64,000 nucleotides of DNA from Modestobacter italicus (GTDB lineage: Bacteria; Actinomycetota; Actinomycetes; Mycobacteriales; Geodermatophilaceae). The notes under the pieces are model-generated. The model made no database searches. It saw only the letters and a list, made by a program, of their open reading frames with translations, and was not told the origin of the DNA. A program made the translations under genes and the position numbers. Location of the stretch: the NCBI RefSeq assembly GCF_019799965.1, contig NZ_JABGCJ010000004.1, forward strand, positions 248,001 to 312,000. Reading direction: 5' to 3'. This document shows, one piece after another, positions 56,843 to 63,610 of this stretch (the first letter of the stretch is position 1; each line of letters starts with the position of its first letter).

Positions 56843-57045
56843 TGTCCTGGTACGACCCCGAGGCGGCGAGCTTCCTGGCGGCCCGGCAGCTGGCCGAGGA
56901 GGCCCGGCAGCGGCGCCGCGAGGGCGATCGCCGCCGTCCCCGCCCGGCCCGGGCCGCCGGTCGACCGGGGCCGGGCGCGCGCCGTCCGACGCCCCTCCCC
57001 CCTGCCCGCAGCGCACCGGACCGCTACCCGGTCATCGTCACCTGA
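56842..57045 (+). CDS. Possible small protein of unknown function
   Basis: A 67-residue frame with the ATG at 56842 overlapping the preceding short frame (TGATG). It encodes SWYDPEAASFLAARQLAEEA, RQRRREG and a proline/arginine-rich tail ending YPVIVT. The first half is helical, the second disordered. I recognise no family. It ends 57 bases before ilvA and may belong to the same transcript. Confidence 0.35.
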   Translation: MSWYDPEAASFLAARQLAEEARQRRREGDRRRPRPARAAGRPGPGARRPTPLPPARSAPDRYPVIVT

Positions 57046-57102
57046 CCCGGGCGGCCGGTGGCGCTGCCCCGCCGTCGGCGGGGTGTCGGGGAGGATGGCG
57101 CG

Positions 57103-58362
57103 GTGACCGACCTCCGCACCACCTTCTCCGCCGAGGTCTCCGCCGCCGCCACCCGCCTCACCGGCGTCGCCGAGCGCACCCCGCTGCAGCGCAACGCCCG
57201 GCTGTCCGGGCTGACCGGCGCCGAGGTGTGGGTGAAGCGGGAGGACCTGCAGGTCGGCCGGTCGTACAAGGTGCGCGGCGCCTACAACACGATCAGCCAG
57301 CTGGACGCCGCCGGCCGGGCCGCCGGCGCGGTGACCGCCAGCGCCGGCAACCACGGCCAGGGGGTCGCCTACGCCTGCCGGGTGCTCGGCGTCCGGGGCC
57401 GGGTGTTCGTGCCCGGGACGACGCCGCGGCAGAAGCGGCAGCGGATCGCCGCGCTGGGCGGGGACATGGTGGAGCTCGTCGTCCACGGCGACACCTACGA
57501 CGACGCGGCAGCCGCGGCGGCCGCCCACGCGCTGGAGACCGGGGCGACCCTGGTGCCGGCCTTCGACGCGCTCTCCACCGTGGCCGGCCAGGCGACCGTG
57601 GCCCTCGAGCTGCTCGACCAGCTGGGCACCGCCCCCGACGTCGTCGTCCTGCCCGTCGGTGGCGGCGGGCTGCTGGCCGGCTGCGGCACGTGGCTGCGCG
57701 CGCACGCCCCCGGCGTCCGGCTGGTCGGGGTGGAGCCGGCCGGGGCCGCCAACATGGCCGCGGCGCTGGCCGCCGGCCGGCCGGTGGAGCTGCCCGAGAT
57801 CGACACCTTCGTCGACGGTGCCTCGGTACGCCGGGCCGGCGACGTCACCTTCCCGCTGGTACGCGACTCGGGTGCTGAGCTGGTGACCGTGCCCGAGGGG
57901 CAGGTCTGCACCGAGATGCTCGACCTCTACCAGGTCGACGGGGTGATCGCCGAGCCCGCCGGCGCACTGGCCAGTGCCGCGCTCACCGGCGGCTCTGTCG
58001 TCGTCGAGCCCGGGCAGACGGTGGTCACCGTGCTGTCCGGGGGGAACAACGACGTCAGCCGGTACGCCGAGGTGGTCGAGCGGTCACTGGTGCACCGCGG
58101 GCTCAAGCACTACTTCCTGGTCGAGTTCCCGCAGGAGCCCGGCGCACTGCGCCGGTTCCTCGACGAGGTGCTCGGCCCGGACGACGACATCGTGCTGTTC
58201 GAGTACGTCAAGCGGGACAACCGGGAGACGGGGGCGGCGCTGACCGGCATCGAGCTGGGCAGCGTCGCCGGCCTGGCCCCGCTGCTGGCCCGGATCGAGG
58301 CGGGCCCGCTCAAGATCCAGCACCTCGCCCCCGGCACGACCGCCTACCGCTTCCTGGTGTGA
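57103..58362 (+). CDS. ilvA: Threonine ammonia-lyase (threonine dehydratase)
   Basis: A 419-residue pyridoxal-phosphate enzyme making 2-oxobutanoate from threonine, the first step to isoleucine. The PLP lysine is in LQVGRSYKVRGAYNTI (about 53-57), the glycine-rich phosphate loop is PVGGGGLLAGCG (about 185-196), and ASAGNHGQGVAYACRVLGV is the conserved substrate loop. The C-terminal 90 residues form a short ACT-like regulatory domain (HYFLVEFPQEPGALRRFLDE), so isoleucine feedback is likely, as in Corynebacterium. The GTG at 57103 follows GAGGA. A strong hairpin follows the stop. Confidence 0.95.
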   Translation: MTDLRTTFSAEVSAAATRLTGVAERTPLQRNARLSGLTGAEVWVKREDLQVGRSYKVRGAYNTISQLDAAGRAAGAVTASAGNHGQGVAYACRVLGVRGRVFVPGTTPRQKRQRIAALGGDMVELVVHGDTYDDAAAAAAAHALETGATLVPAFDALSTVAGQATVALELLDQLGTAPDVVVLPVGGGGLLAGCGTWLRAHAPGVRLVGVEPAGAANMAAALAAGRPVELPEIDTFVDGASVRRAGDVTFPLVRDSGAELVTVPEGQVCTEMLDLYQVDGVIAEPAGALASAALTGGSVVVEPGQTVVTVLSGGNNDVSRYAEVVERSLVHRGLKHYFLVEFPQEPGALRRFLDEVLGPDDDIVLFEYVKRDNRETGAALTGIELGSVAGLAPLLARIEAGPLKIQHLAPGTTAYRFLV

Positions 58363-58366
58363 CGCA

Positions 58367-58392
58367 GGCCCCCGTCCCCACGGACGGGGGCC
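58367..58392. terminator. Bidirectional hairpin terminator after ilvA
   Basis: GGCCCCCGTCC (58367-58377) pairs perfectly with GGACGGGGGCC (58382-58392) around a 4-base loop, between convergent ilvA and the zinc dehydrogenase gene. Confidence 0.82.
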
Positions 58393-58402
58393 GCTCCAGC
58401 GC

Positions 58403-59461
58403 TCAGGGTTCGACGGTCACCTTGATCGCCTCGCCCTTCTGCACGATGGAGAAGGCGTCGAGGACGCGGTCCAGCGGCAGGTGCTCGGTGATCAGGTCCT
58501 TGACCGGGACCTGGCCGCTGGAGATGTACTCCAGCGCCCGCTTGTTGTGCTCGGGGGCGGAGCCGTTCGCGCCGTGGATGTGCAGCTGGCGGTAGTGCAC
58601 GACGTTGGAGTCGCAGGTGATCGTCGGGTTGGTCTTGGGCAGCCCGCCGAAGAAGGAGATGCGGCCGTTGCGGGCGGCCATCGCGATCGCCTGCTCCTGG
58701 GTGATGTTCGCCGCGGTCGCGGTGATGATCACGTCGGCGCCCCGGCCCCCGGTGAGCTCCATGACCCGGGCGACGACGTCGGTCTCGGCGCCGTTGATGA
58801 CCTCGTCGGGCTGGACGGCGTTGGCCGACATCTCCAGCCGCTCGGCGTTGACGTCGACCAGGATCACCTTCCCGACCTCGTGCACGCCGCGGGCGATGCG
58901 GATGTGCATGCAGCCGATCGGCCCCGCGCCGAAGACGACGAGGGTGTCGCCCGCCTCGATGCCCAGCAGCTCCTGGGCGTTGATGGCACACGCGAAGGGC
59001 TCGGCGGCCGACGCCTCGTCGTAGCCGACGTTGTCCGGGATCCGGTTGAGGCCGTCGACCGCGAGCACCTGCTGCGGGATGATCATGTACTCGGCGAAGC
59101 CGCCGTCGTACTGGTAGCCGATCGAGGTCTGGTTCTGGCACACGGCCATCCAGCCCTTGCGGCACTCGTGGCAGTGCCCGCACGGCACTGCGGCGATGAC
59201 CTGCACCCGGTCGCCGGGGGCCCAGGTGCTGCCGTGGGTCGCGTTGACGTCGGCGCCCACCTCCACGACCTCACCGGCGACCTCGTGCCCGATGGTGCGC
59301 GGCGGGGTGAGGTTCTGGTGGCCGTTGTGGAAGATCTTGACGTCGGTGCCGCAGGTCGAGGTGTTCCTGACCTTGATCTTGATCTCGTCCGGGCCGCACT
59401 CGGGCTCGGGGACGTCTTCGAGTCGCACGTCTTCCGGTGCGTAGAACCGCAGGGCCTTCAT
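58403..59461 (-). CDS. Zinc-dependent medium-chain dehydrogenase, polyol-phosphate type
   Basis: A 352-residue zinc dehydrogenase. The catalytic zinc motif is GHEVAGEVVEVG with Cys in TSTCGTDV. The structural zinc cysteines are CGHCHECRKGWMAVC (about 93-107). The NAD motif is VVFGAGPIGCMHIRIA. Its place opposite a mannitol-type PTS suggests a sugar-alcohol phosphate dehydrogenase, like sorbitol- or galactitol-phosphate dehydrogenases, rather than the usual MtlD type. The ATG at 59461 has GGAGG 7 bases upstream. Substrate is inferred from context only. Confidence 0.88.
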   Translation of the reverse strand: MKALRFYAPEDVRLEDVPEPECGPDEIKIKVRNTSTCGTDVKIFHNGHQNLTPPRTIGHEVAGEVVEVGADVNATHGSTWAPGDRVQVIAAVPCGHCHECRKGWMAVCQNQTSIGYQYDGGFAEYMIIPQQVLAVDGLNRIPDNVGYDEASAAEPFACAINAQELLGIEAGDTLVVFGAGPIGCMHIRIARGVHEVGKVILVDVNAERLEMSANAVQPDEVINGAETDVVARVMELTGGRGADVIITATAANITQEQAIAMAARNGRISFFGGLPKTNPTITCDSNVVHYRQLHIHGANGSAPEHNKRALEYISSGQVPVKDLITEHLPLDRVLDAFSIVQKGEAIKVTVEP

Positions 59462-59480
59462 GTCGTCCTCCGGGTGCTGT

Positions 59481-59560
59481 GTCGACGGGGTGCCGCCGAG
59501 GTGTGGTCGACGGGTCGTGCCGACCGGGGTGGCCCGTCGACCGATGGTGCGTCGACGGGG
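59481..59560 (-). repeat. Four GTCGAC-centred short repeats in the dehydrogenase leader
   Basis: GTCGAC occurs at 59481-59486, 59506-59511, 59536-59541 and 59551-59556, three of them followed by GGG. Read on the minus strand they lie between the divergent promoter region and the dehydrogenase start. They may be a regulator site cluster or slippage-prone leader DNA. Confidence 0.45.
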
Positions 59561-59700
59561 TGGTCTGGTGCGGGCGGGAGCGTGTGCGTCGGCGCTGACG
59601 TCACCCGGCGCGGGCCGCTCCTCGTGTCGCTGGTCACTGTAGGACCTGTCGTTCCGCCCGCTTGCGTGGTTCTCAGTGTGAACGTGTGGCTTTGACCCCC

Positions 59701-59729
59701 TTGACCACGACTGTCCGGGTATATATACA
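59701..59729 (+). promoter_or_regulatory. Strong sigma-70-type promoter of the PTS gene
   Basis: TTGACC (59701-59706), 17 bases, TATACA (59724-59729): a near-consensus pair, rare in this GC-rich DNA. It stands 110 bases before the PTS ATG at 59839, leaving a leader of about 100 bases. Confidence 0.75.
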
Positions 59730-59745
59730 GACACTCTCACAGCCT

Positions 59746-59761
59746 CGTGACTCCGATCACA
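59746..59761. promoter_or_regulatory. CRP/GlxR-like binding site
   Basis: CGTGA-N6-TCACA (59746-59761) differs from the CRP/GlxR consensus TGTGA-N6-TCACA in one base. It is centred about 18 bases after the predicted start of transcription of the PTS gene, a position suited to repression, or to control of the divergent gene. Confidence 0.5.
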
Positions 59762-59838
59762 GGCACGTGAGCACACCTCTCGGCGCTTCGGGACGACTCC
59801 GTGCCGAACGACTCCACCCCAGCTCAGGAAGGTCCGCC

Positions 59839-61902
59839 ATGGCCACGACGACCCACCCGGCCGCCCGATCGGGAGGGATGCGGCTGCACGTGCAACGGTT
59901 CGGCACCTTCCTGTCGAACATGGTGCTGCCGAACATCGGCGCCTTCATCGCCTGGGGGCTGATCACCGCCCTCTTCATCGAGACCGGCTGGATCACCACC
60001 ATCGGTGACGCGCTCGGCTACAGCGGGGGCTACGGCTTCGTCGAGGACCTCGGCGCCTGGGGCTCCGGCGCCGAGGGCACCGGGATCGTCGGCCCGATGA
60101 TCACCTACCTGCTGCCGCTGCTCATCGGCTACACCGGCGGCCGGATGATGTACGACGACAACCTCCGCGGCGGGGTCGTCGGCGCCATCGCCACGATGGG
60201 CGCGATCACCGGAGCCGACGTGCCGATGTTCCTCGGCGCCATGGTCATGGGCCCGCTCGGCGGCTGGACCATGAAGAAGCTCGACGGGCTGTGGGCGCAC
60301 AAGATCCGCCCCGGCTTCGAGATGCTGGTCAACAACTTCTCCGCCGGCATCTGGGGCGGCATCCTGGCCGTCCTCGGCTTCGTGCTGGCCGGCCCGTTCG
60401 TGCAGGCCTTCAGCAACCTGGCGTCCAACGTCGTCGACACCCTGGTCGAGAGCAACCTGCTGCCGCTGACCTCGATCTTCATCGAGCCGGCCAAGATCCT
60501 CTTCCTGAACAACGCCATCAACCAGGGCATCCTCACCCCGCTGGGCACCACCGAGGCCGCCGAGGCCGGCCAGTCGATCCTCTTCCTGCTCGAGGCCAAC
60601 CCCGGCCCGGGCCTGGGCCTGCTGCTCGCCTTCGCCCTGTTCGGTCGCGGTGCTGCCAAGGCCTCGGCGCCCGGCGCGATCCTCATCCAGTTCATCGGCG
60701 GCATCCACGAGATCTACTTCCCCTACGTGCTGGCCAAGCCGAAGCTGATCGCCGCGGTCATCCTCGGCGGCATGGCCGGCGTGGCCACCAACCTGCTCTT
60801 CGGCTCGGGTCTGCGCTCGCCGGCCTCCCCCGGCTCGATCATCGCCGTCTGGGCCGCCTCACCGCCCAGCAGCCTGCTCGGCGTCACCGCCTCGGTGCTG
60901 GTCGCCGCAGGTGTCACGTTCCTGGTCGCCGCCTTCCTGCTCAAGCTGGACAAGGACGACGACGGTGACCTGACCGCGGCGACCGCGGCGATGGAGGCGA
61001 ACAAGGGCAAGAAGTCCTCGGTCGCCTCGACCCTCACCGGCTCGGCGGCGCGCGCCGGCGACGGCCCGATCCACTCGATCGTGTTCGCCTGCGACGCCGG
61101 CATGGGCTCCTCGGCCATGGGCGCCTCGGTGCTGCGCAAGAAGGTGCAGGGCGCCGGGTTCACCGACGTCACCGTGGTCAACAAGGCCATCTCCAGCCTG
61201 ACCGACACCTACGACCTCGTGGTCACCCACGAGGACCTGACGGAGCGGGCCGAGCAGAAGACCCGGTCGGCGGTGCACGTCTCGGTCTCGGACTTCATGT
61301 CCAGCCCGCGCTACGACGAGATCGTCGAGATGCTCAAGCGCACCAACGCCGGCCCCGGGGCCGCGGACGCCACCGCCGCAGCCGCGCCGGACGGCGCCGC
61401 CGTGCCCGGTCGCGAGGCCACCGCGCCCGCCGCGGCCGGTGGCGTGGCACGACTGGGCGACGAGGGCCCGGACGTGCTGGCCGTCGAGAGCATCGTCCTG
61501 GACGGCGCCGCCGCCACCCGGGACGGCGCGATCACGGAGGCCGGTGAGCTGCTGGTCGCGGCCGGAGCGGTCGACGCCTCCTACGTCCAGGCGATGCACG
61601 AGCGGGAGATGTCGGTCTCGACCTACATGGGCAACCGGCTGGCGCTCCCGCACGGGACGAACGAGGCCAAGCCGGCCATCCACCGGACGGCGATCTCCTT
61701 CGTGCGCTACTCGCGGGGCATCGACTGGAACGGCAAGGAGGTCTCGTTCGTGATCGGCGTCGCCGGTGCCGGGGACGACCACCTGAAGCTGCTCGGCCGG
61801 ATCGCGGAGGTCTTCGTCGACCCGGAGCAGGTCGCCCGCCTCGAGGCGGCCCAGACCCCGGCCGACGTCCGCGCCGTCCTCGGGTCGATGCAGCCCGCCT
61901 GA
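59839..61902 (+). CDS. mtlA: PTS mannitol-type permease, IIC-IIB-IIA fusion
   Basis: A 687-residue phosphotransferase system transporter that imports and phosphorylates a sugar alcohol. IIC (about 10-365) opens RFGTFLSNMVLPNIGAFIAW and carries GGIHEIYFPYVLAKP. IIB has FACDAGMGSSAMGASVLRKK with the phospho-Cys near 418. After an alanine-rich linker IIA carries the phospho-His in NRLALPHGTNEAK (about 604). All three domains are intact, in the E. coli MtlA order. The ATG at 59839 follows AGGAAGG. The dehydrogenase on the other strand is the likely metabolic partner. Mannitol is the family substrate; another hexitol is possible. Confidence 0.93.
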   Translation: MATTTHPAARSGGMRLHVQRFGTFLSNMVLPNIGAFIAWGLITALFIETGWITTIGDALGYSGGYGFVEDLGAWGSGAEGTGIVGPMITYLLPLLIGYTGGRMMYDDNLRGGVVGAIATMGAITGADVPMFLGAMVMGPLGGWTMKKLDGLWAHKIRPGFEMLVNNFSAGIWGGILAVLGFVLAGPFVQAFSNLASNVVDTLVESNLLPLTSIFIEPAKILFLNNAINQGILTPLGTTEAAEAGQSILFLLEANPGPGLGLLLAFALFGRGAAKASAPGAILIQFIGGIHEIYFPYVLAKPKLIAAVILGGMAGVATNLLFGSGLRSPASPGSIIAVWAASPPSSLLGVTASVLVAAGVTFLVAAFLLKLDKDDDGDLTAATAAMEANKGKKSSVASTLTGSAARAGDGPIHSIVFACDAGMGSSAMGASVLRKKVQGAGFTDVTVVNKAISSLTDTYDLVVTHEDLTERAEQKTRSAVHVSVSDFMSSPRYDEIVEMLKRTNAGPGAADATAAAAPDGAAVPGREATAPAAAGGVARLGDEGPDVLAVESIVLDGAAATRDGAITEAGELLVAAGAVDASYVQAMHEREMSVSTYMGNRLALPHGTNEAKPAIHRTAISFVRYSRGIDWNGKEVSFVIGVAGAGDDHLKLLGRIAEVFVDPEQVARLEAAQTPADVRAVLGSMQPA

Positions 61903-61909
61903 CGACGGA

Positions 61910-61930
61910 CCCCGCCCTCCTCGGGCGGGG
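61910..61930 (+). terminator. Hairpin terminator of the PTS gene
   Basis: CCCCGCCC (61910-61917) pairs with GGGCGGGG (61923-61930) around a 5-base loop, 7 bases after the stop codon. Confidence 0.75.
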
Positions 61931-61934
61931 CGGC

Positions 61935-61978
61935 ACGACACCGGCCCGGTCCCCTCGTGGGGGCCGGGCCGGTGTCGT
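61935..61978. terminator. Second, longer hairpin between convergent PTS and DUF2277 genes
   Basis: ACGACACCGGCCCGG (61935-61949) pairs perfectly over 15 bp with CCGGGCCGGTGTCGT (61964-61978). Together with the first hairpin it makes a tandem, bidirectional stop. Confidence 0.78.
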
Positions 61979-62247
61979 CAGCGGCCGTAGCGGACGGCGG
62001 CGCGGGCGCGGGCCTGCGCGGCGAGCACCTCGCGGTCCTTGGGTGGGGCGGTGGTGACCAGCTCGGCGAGCAGGTGCTCGGTGGCGTGCGCGATCTCCTC
62101 GACCGCCCGGTCGAACGCCGCCTGGTTGGCCTGCGAGGGCCTGGCCGACCCGCTCACCTTTCGCACGTACTGCAGCGCCGCCGCCCGCACCTCCTCGGAG
62201 GTGGTGGCGGGCTCCAGGTTGTGCAGGACGTGGATGTTCCGACACAT
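61978..62247 (-). CDS. DUF2277 family protein
   Basis: An 89-residue protein almost wholly matching DUF2277: MCRNIHVLHNLEPATTSEEV, RAAALQYVRKVSGSARPSQA and NQAAFDRAVEEIAHAT. It is common in actinobacteria and its function is unknown. The ATG is at 62245-62247. A 26-base perfect palindrome lies 13 bases upstream and separates it from the acyl-CoA dehydrogenase. Confidence 0.88.
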   Translation of the reverse strand: MCRNIHVLHNLEPATTSEEVRAAALQYVRKVSGSARPSQANQAAFDRAVEEIAHATEHLLAELVTTAPPKDREVLAAQARARAAVRYGR

Positions 62248-62260
62248 GCCCCGCACCCTA

Positions 62261-62286
62261 GGGGCAGAAATGGCCATTTCTGCCCC
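62261..62286. repeat. 26-base perfect palindrome, possible terminator or shared intergenic element
   Basis: GGGGCAGAAATGG (62261-62273) is followed at once by its exact complement (62274-62286). It lies 25 bases after the acyl-CoA dehydrogenase stop and 14 before the DUF2277 start, both on the minus strand. The AT-rich core (AGAAATGGCCATTTCT) is unlike the window's other hairpins. Confidence 0.75.
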
Positions 62287-62311
62287 GCTCGGACCCCGCT
62301 CTGCCGGACCC

Positions 62312-63481
62312 CTACGGGGCGACGGTGGTGGTGGGGGTGCCGCCGCGGGCCAGGGCGCGGGCGATCACCAGGCGCTGGATCTGGTTGGTGCCCTCGAAGA
62401 TCTGCATGACCTTCGCCTCCCGCATGTACCGCTCGACCGGGAAGTCGCGGGTGTAGCCGTACCCGCCCAGCACCTGGACGGCGTCGGTGGTCACCTTCAT
62501 CGCGTTGTCGGTGGCCACCAGCTTGGCGATGGAGGCCTGCTGGCCGTAGGGCTGGCCGGCGTCGCGCAGCCGGGCCGCGGAGAGGTACAGCGCCCGGGAG
62601 GTCTCGACGGCGGCGGCCATGTCGGCCAGCAGGAAGCCCAGCCCCTGGTGCTCGATGATCGGCTTGCCGAAGGTCTCCCGCTCCTGGGCATAGGCGACCG
62701 CGTCGTCCAAGGCGCCCTGGGCCAGGCCGGTGGCGACGGCGGCGATGCCCAGCCGGCCGGCGTCCAGCCCGGCGAGGGCGATCGACAGGCCCTCGCCCTC
62801 CTCGCCCAGCCGGCGGTCGGCGTCGACCCGGACGCCGTCGAACCGCATGGTGGCGGTGGTCGAGCCGGTGAGCCCCATCTTCCGCTCGGCGGTGTCCGCG
62901 GAGAGCCCGGCGCTGTCGGCGGGCACCAGGAAGCAGGAGATGCCGCGGGCGCCGTCGTCGGAGGTGCGGGCCATCACCTTGTAGAAGTCGGCGTGCCCGC
63001 CGTGGGTGGTCCAGGCCTTCTCCCCGGTGAGCACGTAGGAGTCGCCGTCCCGGACGGCGCGGGTGCGCATCGCCGCGGGGTCGGAGCCGGCGTGCGGTTC
63101 GGACAGGCAGTAGGCGCCCAGCTGCTCCCCGCCGAGCATCTCGGGCAGCCGGCGCTGCTGTTCCGGCGTCCCCCGGGTGGCCAGTCCGAAGCAGGACAGC
63201 CCGTGCACGCTCACCCCGACGCCGACGCTGGCCCAGGCTGCGGCGATCTCCTCGAGCACCTGCAGGTAGACCTCGTAGGGCTGCCCGCCACCGCCCAGCT
63301 CCTCGGCGTAGGGCAGGCCCAGCAGCCCGGCCCGGCCGAGGGTCCGGAACACGTCGCGGGGGAACTCCTCGGCGGCCTCGGCGGCGGCGGCGCGTGGCGC
63401 GAGCTCCTCGGTGGCCAGCTGCCGGGTGAGGTCGAGCAGGTCGGCGGCCTCCTGGGTGGGGACCAGACGACGAACGGGCAC
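62312..63481 (-). CDS. Acyl-CoA dehydrogenase family protein
   Basis: A 389-residue FAD enzyme. CLSEPHAGSDPAAMRTRAVR is the signature near residue 124, GEKAWTTHGGHADFYKVMAR follows, and the catalytic Glu is in QIFEGTNQIQRLVIARAL near residue 365. AYAQERETFGKPIIEHQGLG and QVLGGYGYTRDFPVERYMR are typical. It has the short-chain acyl-CoA dehydrogenase arrangement, with chain length unproven. The start is GTG. A TetR gene is divergent and a pair of CAGTACTG palindromes between them suggests it controls this gene. Confidence 0.93.
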   Translation of the reverse strand: MPVRRLVPTQEAADLLDLTRQLATEELAPRAAAAEAAEEFPRDVFRTLGRAGLLGLPYAEELGGGGQPYEVYLQVLEEIAAAWASVGVGVSVHGLSCFGLATRGTPEQQRRLPEMLGGEQLGAYCLSEPHAGSDPAAMRTRAVRDGDSYVLTGEKAWTTHGGHADFYKVMARTSDDGARGISCFLVPADSAGLSADTAERKMGLTGSTTATMRFDGVRVDADRRLGEEGEGLSIALAGLDAGRLGIAAVATGLAQGALDDAVAYAQERETFGKPIIEHQGLGFLLADMAAAVETSRALYLSAARLRDAGQPYGQQASIAKLVATDNAMKVTTDAVQVLGGYGYTRDFPVERYMREAKVMQIFEGTNQIQRLVIARALARGGTPTTTVAP

Positions 63482-63526
63482 GGCGCACCTCCGGGAGGTC
63501 CGGGACGCCGTCGTCCCGGACTGGTT

Positions 63527-63556
63527 GCAGTACTGCCGAACGGTACGCAGTACTGG
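63527..63556. promoter_or_regulatory. Two CAGTACTG palindromes 20 bp apart, candidate TetR operator
   Basis: GCAGTACTGC (63527-63536) and GCAGTACTGG (63547-63556) have centres exactly 20 bp apart, that is, two helical turns on one DNA face. They sit in the 129-base gap between the divergent acyl-CoA dehydrogenase and TetR genes. Confidence 0.6.
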
Positions 63557-63610
63557 TGGGGGTACTCAACCGCGCGCCGTTGTTACCCTCCGGTACTCCG
63601 GAGGAGGGCC

